Shown here: one piece after another, positions 9,567 through 19,585 of the stretch
How positions within the stretch are numbered: position 1 is the first letter of the stretch
How the letters are laid out: each line of letters starts with the position of its first letter
Assembly (NCBI GenBank): GCA_009691785.1
Contig: SIAM01000002.1
Location: 33,434-97,433, forward strand
Direction: 5' to 3'
Source of the DNA: Phycisphaerales bacterium
GTDB lineage: Bacteria > Planctomycetota > Phycisphaerae > Phycisphaerales > SM1A02
Length of the DNA stretch: 64,000 nt
Position numbers and translations under genes: made by a program
The notes under the pieces: generated by a model
What the model was told of the DNA's origin: nothing
The model's database searches: none
What the model saw: the letters and a program-made list of their open reading frames with translations, nothing else

Positions 9567-11243
9567 TCACAACATGTCCGCTGCCAGGCTGGCCAATTCA
9601 CTGCGCTCGGTGCGACTTAAAGTGACATGACCTGCGATGCGCTGGCCCTTCATGCGCTCAATCAAATGCGAAAGGCCGTTGCTTGCGGCGTCAAGATATG
9701 GATTGTCAATTTGCCCAATGTCACCCGCAAGCACAATCTTGGTGCCCTCGCCCACGCGGCTGACAATGGTCTTCACTTCATGCGGCGAAAGATTTTGCGC
9801 CTCATCAACAATGATGAACTGATGCGGAATGCTGCGACCACGGATATAAGTCAGCGGCTCCATGACTAATTTTCCGCCAGCCACAAGTTGATCCATGCGC
9901 TGCTCCGCGGTCTTGCTGTCGGCCTCATTGCCGCTGCCGCCGCGGGTTGAAAGCAGGTACGCCACATTGTCAAACACCGGCTGCATCCACAGCGCCAGTT
10001 TTTCATCTTTATCACCTGGCAAAAAGCCAATATCACGACCCATGGGCATGATGGGCCTGGCCACCAGCAATTTGTCAAAGCGCTCCTCGCGCAACACTTT
10101 GTGCATGCCCGCGGCGATAGCCAACAAAGTTTTTCCAGTGCCAGCCGCGCCGATCAGCGAGACCAGGCGAACCTCATCATCAAGTAGAAGATCCATGGCC
10201 ATGGTTTGCTGCACGTTGCGCGCAAGAATTCCATAAATCGGTTTTCGCGGACCCGTCACTGGAATCAAATGTCCAGTGTCGGAAAGCACGCGCGCCAAAC
10301 CGGTGTGGCTTTCGTCGGCATCGTCTTGCAGGACCACAAATTGATTGGCCACTAGGTCGTGGGCTTTCAACTCGCCGCCTTCAATGGTGCGGAAGATCAA
10401 GCCTTCCAATTGCTCAATGCTTAGTTGACGCTCTTGATAGAGTTCATTAATGATTGCGCTGGGACAACTCAACATGGCGTAGCCGCCGTAGAGCCAATCG
10501 GCATCCACACGGTCGGCCTCAAAGTCCTCGCTTGGAATATCAAGCGCGTCGCACTTCACGCGCGCGTTGATGTCCTTGGAAATGAAAATAGTCCGCAGAC
10601 CACTCATGTGCATCCGATGCGCAACGCCAAGAATTTTGTTGTCGGCCACATCCAGGTCCAGCGCGAAGGGCGTCTTCAAATCACAACGCTCAATGCGAAT
10701 GGAACCACCCTGCTCGTTCCACACCACGCCTTCAAACAGCCGACCAATGGAGCGCATCTTGTCCAAGCGGCGAATCACGCTGCGGGCATTGCGCCCAGTT
10801 TCATCGTTGTTTTTCTTGAAATGATCCAGCTCCTCGATCACTTGAAGCGGAATGACCACCTCGTGCTCCTCAAACTTAAAGAGCGCGTTGGGATTGTGCA
10901 GCAACACATTGGTGTCAACCACAAAGTGCTTGCGCAAGTCGGCGGCGGAATCCGATCCAACTTGAATTTTTGTTGTCGGCGCAGCCGCGGAATCCGCGGA
11001 TGGCTTGGATTTGTCGGACTTGGTTTCAGACGGCGTCCGCGATGCGGAAGACGAAGAATTCTTCAAGAGGCAAAGTCCCTTCGAAAAGCTGAGCGAACGA
11101 GTGGCCGAACCACAAGTCAATAGACCACTCGGATGCACTAGAGTGGATTCTAATTGCCCCCAAGTCAAGTTCGCGTGAACTTTATATTTTAAAAATATAA
11201 ATTGTGCCAAAGGCCAAACGCCTTGGGGCGAGGAAAAATACAT
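9567..11243 (-). CDS. PIN domain + PhoH-like ATPase (YlaK-type); N-terminal start uncertain
   Basis: KHFVVDTNVLLHNP PIN motif; GAAGTGKTLLAIAAG Walker A; FIIVDEAQNLSPHEVKTIVSR PhoH Walker B. Confidence 0.93.
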   Translation of the reverse strand: MYFSSPQGVWPLAQFIFLKYKVHANLTWGQLESTLVHPSGLLTCGSATRSLSFSKGLCLLKNSSSSASRTPSETKSDKSKPSADSAAAPTTKIQVGSDSAADLRKHFVVDTNVLLHNPNALFKFEEHEVVIPLQVIEELDHFKKNNDETGRNARSVIRRLDKMRSIGRLFEGVVWNEQGGSIRIERCDLKTPFALDLDVADNKILGVAHRMHMSGLRTIFISKDINARVKCDALDIPSEDFEADRVDADWLYGGYAMLSCPSAIINELYQERQLSIEQLEGLIFRTIEGGELKAHDLVANQFVVLQDDADESHTGLARVLSDTGHLIPVTGPRKPIYGILARNVQQTMAMDLLLDDEVRLVSLIGAAGTGKTLLAIAAGMHKVLREERFDKLLVARPIMPMGRDIGFLPGDKDEKLALWMQPVFDNVAYLLSTRGGSGNEADSKTAEQRMDQLVAGGKLVMEPLTYIRGRSIPHQFIIVDEAQNLSPHEVKTIVSRVGEGTKIVLAGDIGQIDNPYLDAASNGLSHLIERMKGQRIAGHVTLSRTERSELASLAADML

Positions 11244-11298
11244 GCTAGAAGAGTCAAACTTCCCGCTTAGTGGCTAGAATGATCGCTAAGGAGAATCC

Positions 11299-12117
11299 AT
11301 GTCCATTTTAAGATCATCCAACCCAATTCTTGCAGAGGGCCGCCTAGAGGAAGCTTTACGAAGCTCTCCAAATTCTCAAGCCACCGTCACCGTTGCTGGC
11401 GTGGTGAATAAGACCACGCTTTGCCTGGCAGTGGCCGTTGTGTTTGGCGCGCTGGGAAACTCGTTTGGAAATACCCACAAGGACGCGCTGTTCATGGTGA
11501 GCGTGGCGTCGTTTGTAGTTTCGTTGGGAGTTGGATTTGCATTGTTTGGCCGCCCAAGTTGGGCGATATTTCTGGCGCCAATTTACGCGGCGGTGCAAGG
11601 GTTTTTCATGGGCGCAATCGGAGTTGTGCTTGACAATATTTTGACGGCCAAGGGAATACAACTCACAGGCGGCATCGCGCTGCAAGCATTTATTATGACC
11701 GCGGGCGTGGCGCTGACGTGCCTCATTCTGTACCGCAGCGGCGCCGTGCGCATTACGCAACGCGGCGCATTTATTTTGTGGGCATGCGTGCTTGGTATTG
11801 GCGTGACCTATTTAATTTCATTCGTGCTGAGTTTGTTTGGCGTGGCGACTCCATTCATCTCGCTGCCAAATCAAACGGGTGGCTCAACCGGCGCATACAT
11901 TGGCTTGGCTATTAACGGGCTCATTCTGGTGGTGGCGGCGTTTACTTTTATCGCCGACATTCAACAAGTTGATCAGGCATCCAAAGAAGGCGCACCCGCA
12001 AGTAGCGAGTGGTATTTGGCGTATGGCCTAACCGTGAGCTTGGTCTGGATTTATTTTGAGTCCATGAAAATTATTTTCCGCCTTGCCATGATCTTTGGCG
12101 GCGGAAAGCGCGATTGA
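11299..12117 (+). CDS. Bax inhibitor-1/YccA family membrane protein
   Basis: Multiple TM helices; YIGLAINGLILVVAAFTFIADIQQVDQ; Bax1-I type organisation. Confidence 0.9.
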   Translation: MSILRSSNPILAEGRLEEALRSSPNSQATVTVAGVVNKTTLCLAVAVVFGALGNSFGNTHKDALFMVSVASFVVSLGVGFALFGRPSWAIFLAPIYAAVQGFFMGAIGVVLDNILTAKGIQLTGGIALQAFIMTAGVALTCLILYRSGAVRITQRGAFILWACVLGIGVTYLISFVLSLFGVATPFISLPNQTGGSTGAYIGLAINGLILVVAAFTFIADIQQVDQASKEGAPASSEWYLAYGLTVSLVWIYFESMKIIFRLAMIFGGGKRD

Positions 12118-12146
12118 TCGCGCGCGTTCCACATGAAGGTTGATCA

Positions 12147-12998
12147 ATGATTGGTGAACTTGTGCTGGCAATAGATGCCGTCGCGCCGCGGCGGCTTGCT
12201 GCGGCATGGGACAACACGGGCTTGCTGCTTGGTGATCCATCGCGGGAACTTCGTCGCGCGATGCTGACCATTGACCTGACAAACGCCGTGCTGGATGAGG
12301 CGATTGCGGCCAAATGCCAGGCGATTATTGCCTATCACCCGCCCATATTTGAGCCGCTGAAACACATCACGACCACGCACGCGCATGAGCACATCTTGCT
12401 GCGTTGCGCGGAGAACAAGATTGCTATTGTGTCGCCGCATACCGCGCTTGATGCGGTGTGTGGGGGCATGACCGATTGGCTAGCGGACATGATTGATGCG
12501 GGCGAACGCGTGGCGTTGGAGCCAACCGCGCAAGAAGCGCCAAGTGAGCGCAAGTTGAATCAAGCGCGAACACGCGCGCCCAATGCGGGCAAGCCACAAG
12601 TTCATGGCCAAGGCCGCGCGCTCACGCTTACCACGCCGCGCGCAACCAACGCCATAGTCAAGCGGCTTCAAACTTCGCTGCGACTTTCGGCCGGCCAAGT
12701 TTCGTTTTGCCAATTGAACAAGTCGCGCCGCCACACTTGCGTGGCGGTGGTTCCTGGCTCTGGCGCTAGTTTGCTTGCGCTGGCCTTAGAAGCCGGTTGC
12801 ACGCTCATGGTCACCGGCGAGGCCAAGCACCACGATGTGATCCACGCGCAAGAAAATGGTTGCGACATGATTTTGCTTGGCCACACCAACTCAGAGCGCG
12901 GATTTCTGCCGCACTTTGCCAAACAATTGCAGCCGCATGTGCCGCAGATTCGTTTGTTGGTGAGCAAGCGCGATCGACATCCGCTGCAAAGCGCATAG
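12147..12998 (+). CDS. Nif3-like dinuclear metal center hexameric protein
   Basis: WDNTGLLLGD, AIIAYHPPIFEPLK, VSPHTALDAVCGGMTDWLAD, VTGEAKHHD, LLGHTNSERGFLP. Confidence 0.93.
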   Translation: MIGELVLAIDAVAPRRLAAAWDNTGLLLGDPSRELRRAMLTIDLTNAVLDEAIAAKCQAIIAYHPPIFEPLKHITTTHAHEHILLRCAENKIAIVSPHTALDAVCGGMTDWLADMIDAGERVALEPTAQEAPSERKLNQARTRAPNAGKPQVHGQGRALTLTTPRATNAIVKRLQTSLRLSAGQVSFCQLNKSRRHTCVAVVPGSGASLLALALEAGCTLMVTGEAKHHDVIHAQENGCDMILLGHTNSERGFLPHFAKQLQPHVPQIRLLVSKRDRHPLQSA

Positions 12999-13039
12999 AA
13001 CAGACGCGCGCCGCAGTCATGGCGCTCAATCCGACGCGA

Positions 13040-14047
13040 TTATTTTTCTTCACTCAATGTTTCACGCGCCAGAAGCGCGGCGCCCAACATGCCGGCGTCA
13101 TCGCCCAATTGACTTGGAACAATTTCACAGCGCTGCAATGTTTGCGGAAAAACAACGCGTTCAAAACTCTCGCGCACTCGGTACAGATACGGCTTTCCAA
13201 GCGCCTCGGAAACGCCGCCGCCCAACACCACGGTTTGCAAACTCAATACCGTAATCAGATTGGCAATGGTTAAACCCAGCAATTCGGCCGAGGCATCCAC
13301 CACTTTGCGCACAAGCGGATCGCCCTTGCCATAGCACTCCGCCAGCACGCTGCTTCCAATCGCGGATGGATCGGGCTTGCCGTCGTCGTCTTTTTCTTTG
13401 TTCAAAAATTCGCGCAACATGCTGTCGGGATAGTGCCCAAGCAACATCATCATGCTGCGCACCAACGCCGTGCGGCTGCAGTGATCTTCCAGAGTTCTGT
13501 GACCTGGACCAGCGCCTGGGAAAAGCACAACATGCCCAACTTCGCCGGCGGTATGAAACGGACCGCGCCACAATTTGCCATTGAGAATCATTCCGCCGCC
13601 AATGCCTGTACCAATCCACATGGCCAGCAAGTCGCCGCGATTTTTTCCCGCGCCCAAACGGCTTTCACCAAACGCGGCAACATTCACATCGTTGTCCACC
13701 ACCACGGGCATGTCCAATTTTTTAGACATGATGTCGCGCAGCGGAACTTTTTTCCATCCAAGATTGCCCGCATGAATCACGCTGCCCTTATCCCAATCCA
13801 CGGCGCTTGGCGCGCCAATACCAGCGGCCATGATATCTTTCATGGAAAGCTTTGCGTCTTCACACGCGCGCTCAATGCCTTCAACCATTCTAGTGATGAC
13901 CTTCTCGCGACCCTCGGTGGCCTTGGTCTTGCGGCGAGAGCGCCCAACAATTTTTCCCTTTTCGTCAATCACACCAATGCTCATGTTGGTCCCGCCTAAA
14001 TCCACGCCAACAATTGGACCGTTGAAACGTTGTTTGCGATCTACCAT
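13040..14047 (-). CDS. ROK family protein / glucokinase
   Basis: VGVDLGGTNMSIGVID, GIGAPSAVDWDKG, VVDNDVNVAAFGE, GTGIGGGMILNGK. Confidence 0.93.
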   Translation of the reverse strand: MVDRKQRFNGPIVGVDLGGTNMSIGVIDEKGKIVGRSRRKTKATEGREKVITRMVEGIERACEDAKLSMKDIMAAGIGAPSAVDWDKGSVIHAGNLGWKKVPLRDIMSKKLDMPVVVDNDVNVAAFGESRLGAGKNRGDLLAMWIGTGIGGGMILNGKLWRGPFHTAGEVGHVVLFPGAGPGHRTLEDHCSRTALVRSMMMLLGHYPDSMLREFLNKEKDDDGKPDPSAIGSSVLAECYGKGDPLVRKVVDASAELLGLTIANLITVLSLQTVVLGGGVSEALGKPYLYRVRESFERVVFPQTLQRCEIVPSQLGDDAGMLGAALLARETLSEEK

Positions 14048-14095
14048 GCGCGGAATCTAGCCGACATTGCGCCACGCTTGGTTACACTCAATTGC

Positions 14096-14407
14096 GTGAC
14101 AGAGAAACATACGCTTTCGATCGAGGAAACAGCCCATGTGGCCAAATTGGCGCGGCTTGAAATTGCGCCCACACAACTGGAACAATATCGTGGCGAACTA
14201 GCCAACGTGCTGAGCCATGTGGCCAAGTTGAAGGCCATCAACGTGGATGGCATTGAGCCGCTGACTAGCCCAGTGGACTCCACCAATCGCCTTGCGGCTG
14301 ACCAACCAGGCGCCACGCTTTCACTGGAAGAATTATTCATGAACGCCCCCGCTGTCGAGGGCCGCTTCATCGCGGTTCCAAAAGTTCTGGCGGAGGAAAT
14401 TTCATGA
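14096..14407 (+). CDS. gatC: Asp/Glu-tRNA amidotransferase subunit C
   Basis: SIEETAHVAKLARLEI...VAKLKAINVDGIEPLTSP; GTG start at 14096; overlaps gatA by 4 nt. Confidence 0.95.
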   Translation: MTEKHTLSIEETAHVAKLARLEIAPTQLEQYRGELANVLSHVAKLKAINVDGIEPLTSPVDSTNRLAADQPGATLSLEELFMNAPAVEGRFIAVPKVLAEEIS

Positions 14408-15882
14408 GCGCGCCAATAATGGACGTCGTCTCCATTGCCGACGCGGTGCGTTCTGGAAAAATGTCCGCCGAGCAAGTGGCCAAAGATTTTGTGCGCCGCG
14501 CTCAAACTGCCAACGCGTCACTGAATGCGTTTCATGAACTCTTTGAAAATGAATCCATGAATGCCGCGCGCGCCGTTGACGCAAAAGTCAAAGCGGGAAA
14601 AGATCCAGGACCACTGGCGGGCGTGCCCGTGGCCGTAAAAGATAATTTGGCTACCACGGTTGGTCGCACAACGTGCTCAAGCAAGATGCTTGAAAACTAT
14701 CGCTCACCTTTCACCGCCACATGCGTGGAGCGCCTTCAAGCCGCGGGCGCGGTGGTGATTGGAAAAACAAATATGGATGAATTTGCCATGGGCTCCAGCA
14801 CCGAGCATTGCGCGTGGGGGTGCGTGAAAAATCCCTGGGACACAACGCGCGTTCCCGGTGGTTCAAGTGGTGGAAGCGCCGTGGCCGCGGCCGCTGGTTT
14901 ATGCGGTTTTTCCATAGGAAGCGACACCGGCGGCAGCATTCGTCAACCCGCTTCATTGTGTGGCTGCGTTGGGTTCAAGCCAACCTACGGCCGCATTAGC
15001 CGCTACGGCTTGGTGGCCTTTGGCAGCAGCCTTGACCAAGTTGGTCCGCTTACCCGCAGTGTGCGCGACGCCGCGCTCACCTATCAAGTGATGGCTGGCC
15101 TTGATGATCGTGACAGCACCACCGCTGATCTCAAAGTGGAAGATCCAATGAAGGATTTGGAAACTCCAATCGCGGGGATGCGCGTTGGCGTGCCCAAACA
15201 ATATTTAAGCGACGCCAATGACGCCGCGGTGAACGCATCCGTAAACGACGCGCTGCAGCGGCTGCAAAAATTAGGCGCCACTTTGGTTGAAGTGGATCTT
15301 CCGTTGACGGACATTGGCATCAGCACCTACTACGTCATCGCGCCCGCGGAGGCCAGCGGAAACTTGGCGCGCTTTGACGGCATTCGCTATGGCTACCGCG
15401 CCGCGTTGAAGACGGGCGAAAGTTTGGACACGCTGTACTCGCGAAGCCGCGCCGAAGGATTTGGTCCTGAAGTGCAGCGGCGCATCATGCTTGGAACATA
15501 TGTGCTCAGTTCCGGTTATTACGACGCGTACTACGGCCGCGCTTTGCGCGTGCGTCGGCTCATCAAGGCGGAGTTTGACAACGCCTTCGCAAAGTGCGAT
15601 GTCATCGCGGGTCCCGCAAGTCCGTCGCCCGCGTTTGCCTTTGGCGGTATGGCTGATCCGCTAAAAATGTATCTGTGCGATGTCTACACGGTGAACACAA
15701 ATATCGCTGGTTTACCCGCTATTTCTGTGCCAATTGGCTTTGCCACAGAGGGCGCGAAGTCGCTGCCGATTGGTCTTCACCTGCAAGCGCCAGCGTTCGC
15801 CGACGCAAAATTATTGCGCGCCGCGCGAATGGTTGAAAAACTTTTCCCTGATCTGGCGCGCCAAGCGCCGCATGTTTCCTAA
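14404..15882 (+). CDS. gatA: Asp/Glu-tRNA amidotransferase subunit A
   Basis: GVPVAVKDNLATTVGRTTCSSKML, GGSSGGSAVAAAAGL, GSDTGGSIRQPASLCG. Confidence 0.98.
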   Translation: MSAPIMDVVSIADAVRSGKMSAEQVAKDFVRRAQTANASLNAFHELFENESMNAARAVDAKVKAGKDPGPLAGVPVAVKDNLATTVGRTTCSSKMLENYRSPFTATCVERLQAAGAVVIGKTNMDEFAMGSSTEHCAWGCVKNPWDTTRVPGGSSGGSAVAAAAGLCGFSIGSDTGGSIRQPASLCGCVGFKPTYGRISRYGLVAFGSSLDQVGPLTRSVRDAALTYQVMAGLDDRDSTTADLKVEDPMKDLETPIAGMRVGVPKQYLSDANDAAVNASVNDALQRLQKLGATLVEVDLPLTDIGISTYYVIAPAEASGNLARFDGIRYGYRAALKTGESLDTLYSRSRAEGFGPEVQRRIMLGTYVLSSGYYDAYYGRALRVRRLIKAEFDNAFAKCDVIAGPASPSPAFAFGGMADPLKMYLCDVYTVNTNIAGLPAISVPIGFATEGAKSLPIGLHLQAPAFADAKLLRAARMVEKLFPDLARQAPHVS

Positions 15883-15899
15883 AGCCAAACGCAAGAATA

Positions 15900-16457
15900 T
15901 TATTGCGTTGATACTGCCGCGATTGGCGCCGCTTGAGTCGGTCTTGGTATCGCGCACAGTACGTGAAGTTGTGAATAAAAGGAACTCACAAGCGCCTTCG
16001 CGTCCTTGGTGCGCTCGCCAAACAATCCCAATGTGGCGCTGGCGCTAAGCACACCTTGCGCCGCGTCGCCCTTGACCACAAGTTCGCCTTGGTCATTATT
16101 CAAGGTCAGAATGGTGAAACGCAATCCGTCTGGTTGCACAAACTGCTCCACCACGGCCATTTCAACTTTTCGAGATCCAATGACCGCGGCCATGTACACA
16201 TCCGACCAACGCCCCACGGTTGATGTCTGCAAGGGCCGAGTGTCGTCTATGTTTTTCTGCGTGCGCGTGGATGCCATTGCTTTCAGAACGCGCTGTGACT
16301 CCGCTGACGTCAGTTCGCGGTTGACACTGGCAAGATCGCCAGGAAAAACTTCGTTGGATTGCACGATTGGCTGTGGCGTGGAGCAGGCCGCGCACAACAG
16401 AGCCGCCAGGAATACGACACGCTTCAACAATGTTTCAAACTTGTTCACGCGTACCAC
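15900..16457 (-). CDS. Putative lipoprotein, unknown function
   Basis: N-terminal signal with LLCAACS lipobox. Confidence 0.7.
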   Translation of the reverse strand: MVRVNKFETLLKRVVFLAALLCAACSTPQPIVQSNEVFPGDLASVNRELTSAESQRVLKAMASTRTQKNIDDTRPLQTSTVGRWSDVYMAAVIGSRKVEMAVVEQFVQPDGLRFTILTLNNDQGELVVKGDAAQGVLSASATLGLFGERTKDAKALVSSFYSQLHVLCAIPRPTQAAPIAAVSTQ

Positions 16458-16475
16458 TTTAGCGAGTTCGCCAGT

Positions 16476-17531
16476 TTATTTTTTCGCCGCCGCGTCGGCA
16501 ATTCGCAATACCGCATTGCTCACAGCGTATTTCTTTAATTTTTCCAACTCAATCCAGCGCAATTTGGCTTGGGAACAAAACTCCACCGCATAAACACGAA
16601 TTCGAATTGTGCGATGCGTTGTGAGAAACTCAAACTCTCCACGGAATTGTTCTATGCGTTTTATTTCAGGTCGTTCGCGCAGCAACTTGCGGGCGTTGCA
16701 GACAGTTGCAGATTCAAATACCGGTGGCGACAACATTCCCGCCCACAATCCTTTCGCGGGCCGCGTTTGAACACCCATGGTGCCTTTGCGGATTTCCACA
16801 AACGCGTGATGCACTACGGTCCGTCGTGGCACGGCGGTTTGTTTCAACGGAACAAACTCCTGGGAGTTGGCCTTGAACGCGGCGCAACACACACGCACCG
16901 GACACACCATGCAACGCGGATTTTTTGGAACACACACGGTCGCACCCAATTCCATTAACGCCTCATTCAGCACCGCCGGAGATTTCGCTCCGCAAACAAA
17001 TTTTTCCGCCGTGCTCCACAGCCACTCATTTGCAATGTTGCCTTTGGTGCTTTCGCGCCAATCAGCGAGCCGCGACAACACGCGAACAACATTGCCATCG
17101 ACAATTGGCGCCGCTTGACCAAACGCAATGCTGGCAATGGCCCCCGCCGAGTAGCGGCCAATTCCTGGAAGCGATTGCAACTCGTGCGAAGTCTGCGGAA
17201 CCCGACCGCCAAACCGCGCCGTGATTATTTTTGCCGCCGCATGCAAATTTTTCGCGCGCCGGTAATAACCCAGCCCCTGCCACAACGAAAGCACATCTTG
17301 TTCGCAGGAACTTGCCAACCGCTTGGGCGTTGGAAACCGCCTCAGGAATGCCGGAAATTTTTCCGCAACTCGGCTGACCTGCGTCTGTTGAAGCATGACT
17401 TCGCTCACAAATACGCGCCACGGCGTGCGCCGCTTTCGCCATGGAAGATCTCGCAAAACCATTGGAAACCACCGCTCTAGCCGTGAAATTACGGCTGGCA
17501 TATTTGGTATTTGTTTGGCAACCTTTCTCAT
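16476..17531 (-). CDS. mutY: A/G-specific adenine glycosylase
   Basis: VSEVMLQQTQVSRV, LPGIGRYSAGAIASIAFG, VDGNVVRVLSR, 4Fe-4S Cys cluster CVPKNPRCMVCPVRVCC. Confidence 0.95.
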   Translation of the reverse strand: MRKVAKQIPNMPAVISRLERWFPMVLRDLPWRKRRTPWRVFVSEVMLQQTQVSRVAEKFPAFLRRFPTPKRLASSCEQDVLSLWQGLGYYRRAKNLHAAAKIITARFGGRVPQTSHELQSLPGIGRYSAGAIASIAFGQAAPIVDGNVVRVLSRLADWRESTKGNIANEWLWSTAEKFVCGAKSPAVLNEALMELGATVCVPKNPRCMVCPVRVCCAAFKANSQEFVPLKQTAVPRRTVVHHAFVEIRKGTMGVQTRPAKGLWAGMLSPPVFESATVCNARKLLRERPEIKRIEQFRGEFEFLTTHRTIRIRVYAVEFCSQAKLRWIELEKLKKYAVSNAVLRIADAAAKK

Positions 17532-17617
17532 GACTTGGGCGAATGCTCCCTTGCGACTCGGAGACTACCCCTTTACCCTATCCGACCACCTCACAGCTTT
17601 AAGACCCCCACACTTTT

Positions 17618-18886
17618 ATGCCAAAAATTTTCTACACAATTGAAGAAGCGTGCGCCCAGCTTGGCAAGACAGAAGCCGAAATTATGGCTTTGATCCAGGC
17701 TGGAAAGCTTCGCGAATTTCGCGATCAAGAACAGCTGAAGTTGAAAGTGGAGGATGTCAATAGTCTCAACGATAGCGATGTTGATATTCAATTAAATTCC
17801 GACCAAATCAACTTGTCCTCTGGCAGCGGTAGTTTTGAACTGGATCTGTCCGACTCCTTGTCGCCCACCATTGCGTCTGATCCAAAGAGTGCGAGTCCCG
17901 TGGGTCCATTAGCGCCGCCCGCAATTGAAGATGATTTAGCTCTTGACCTTGACTCAATGGCAAGCGCGGAAACACCATCCATTGCTCAGAAAAATGAATT
18001 AGTTGATGACACATTCACTTTGGAAATGGATTTGGATTCATCAAGTCCCGCCACTTCTGCCGCACAATCCGCGGCGCAGTCCGCTGCCGCAAGCTCAGTG
18101 TTGCCAGAGGCCGGAGAGGATTCACTCACGCTTGAACTTGATTTAGGCGAAGACAAGAGCCCTGCGCCAGCTCCTAAAAACGTCGCGCCACAAAAAGCTG
18201 CTCCAGAAATAGATTTGAACGCTGGTCTAGACGATCTCGAATTTGAAGATAATGTGAAAGGCGATGTTGCCAAAAGTCCCGCAAAAATCGCTGCAAAAAC
18301 ACCTTTAGAAAATTTTGATCAAACCATCGAAGATAACCGCGAAGGAAGTGCGGCTGGATTTGATAGCCGAATCGATAGCGCGTTGGGTGGTTCAGCAGAC
18401 TTGGTGGCCGAGACAATGAATGTGGATCAACCCGGTTCTGGAAGCGGCTTATTAGATCTCACGCAAGAAAGTGAAGACAGCCAAATGGGCGCGGCTCTTA
18501 TGGATGAGGCCTTTCAAGGCGATGATGAAGCCCCGAAAAATGCAAGTGGAATATTTGGTGGCGCATCAAACGAAAGCGGAATCCATGAAGCTGCCGTTGC
18601 CTCCATCGGATCGTCCACTGGGTCCGTTCCCGCCTTTGCAAGTGCGACCACGGCTGGAATTGAAATTTACAGCGCTTCTTGGAGTGGCTTAACTATTGGA
18701 TTGCTTGTTCCAGCAATAGTTGGTCTGACCGCCACCGCCGCAATGCTTGTTGTCAAAACACTTGGGGGCACACCAGATCTTGCAATTATGGTGGCGCAAG
18801 ATTGGATGATGTGGACAGGTGGCTATGCCGGCTCAATCGCAATCTGTGGCGCTATTGGTTTCTTTGTTGGAAAAGCAACCGAGTAA
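17618..18886 (+). CDS. Excisionase/MerR-like N-terminal HTH protein with acidic low-complexity linker and C-terminal TM helices
   Basis: MPKIFYTIEEACAQLGKTEAEIMALIQAGKLREFRDQEQLKLKVEDV; long D/E/S/A-rich region; hydrophobic segments TIGLLVPAIVGLTATAAMLVV and AGSIAICGAIGFFVG. Confidence 0.75.
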   Translation: MPKIFYTIEEACAQLGKTEAEIMALIQAGKLREFRDQEQLKLKVEDVNSLNDSDVDIQLNSDQINLSSGSGSFELDLSDSLSPTIASDPKSASPVGPLAPPAIEDDLALDLDSMASAETPSIAQKNELVDDTFTLEMDLDSSSPATSAAQSAAQSAAASSVLPEAGEDSLTLELDLGEDKSPAPAPKNVAPQKAAPEIDLNAGLDDLEFEDNVKGDVAKSPAKIAAKTPLENFDQTIEDNREGSAAGFDSRIDSALGGSADLVAETMNVDQPGSGSGLLDLTQESEDSQMGAALMDEAFQGDDEAPKNASGIFGGASNESGIHEAAVASIGSSTGSVPAFASATTAGIEIYSASWSGLTIGLLVPAIVGLTATAAMLVVKTLGGTPDLAIMVAQDWMMWTGGYAGSIAICGAIGFFVGKATE

Positions 18887-18901
18887 ACGGATCACATTTC
18901 A

Positions 18902-19585
18902 ATGCTGACCAAATACGGAATGAATCAGTGGCTGACCACTGCTGTCGTGGTCTATCCAATTATTGGCGCCTGCATTTGGCTGGCTGACAATGGTGAGCCA
19001 GCGTGGTGGATTCCCGCCGGGTTCCTTTTGATGATTTGGCTTTGTTTTGCGGCGTTTTTTCGCGATCCGCCACGTAGACCCACCTCAAATAATCTAGCTG
19101 ACTTCCTAAGTCCAGCCGACGGAACTGTCAGCGCCATAGTTCGAGTGGCGCATCATGAAGCGACCAATGGTCCAGCCCTTGTCATTCGAATATTTCTCAG
19201 CGTGCTAAATGTGCACATCAATCGGTCCGCACAAAATGGAATCGTGATCCGTTTGCGTCATCAGCCTGGTCGCTACCTTGACGCGCGCGCGTCAGCTGGA
19301 GCGCGCGTAAACGAAAATCTTTTGCTCACGCTGCAACTCGATGATGGTCGCACCTATGGCATTAGACAAATTTCAGGAGCAATCGCCCGACGCATTGTGT
19401 GTCGCGCGAACTTGGGGGATAGATTGCTGCGCGGTCAGCGATTTGGAATGATTCAATTTGGTTCCACCACTGAATTAATTTTGCCGCAGCCCGAAGAAGC
19501 CGTGAGGCTGGTGCGCGAAGGGATGCGCGTGTATGCGGGGCGAACTTCGCTGGCGCGTTTGAATCCAATCGACTCATCCAAATAA
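18902..19585 (+). CDS. psd: Phosphatidylserine decarboxylase-related protein
   Basis: FFRDPPRRPTS, LSPADGTVSAI, LSVLNVHINRSAQNG, FGMIQFGSTTEL processing-site region. Confidence 0.9.
   Translation: MLTKYGMNQWLTTAVVVYPIIGACIWLADNGEPAWWIPAGFLLMIWLCFAAFFRDPPRRPTSNNLADFLSPADGTVSAIVRVAHHEATNGPALVIRIFLSVLNVHINRSAQNGIVIRLRHQPGRYLDARASAGARVNENLLLTLQLDDGRTYGIRQISGAIARRIVCRANLGDRLLRGQRFGMIQFGSTTELILPQPEEAVRLVREGMRVYAGRTSLARLNPIDSSK

Noticed and set aside
10425-11123. 232-aa + strand ORF
   Set aside because: Antisense to the PIN-PhoH gene; no recognisable domain
13433-13999. 188-aa + strand ORF
   Set aside because: Antisense to the ROK kinase gene; shadow ORF
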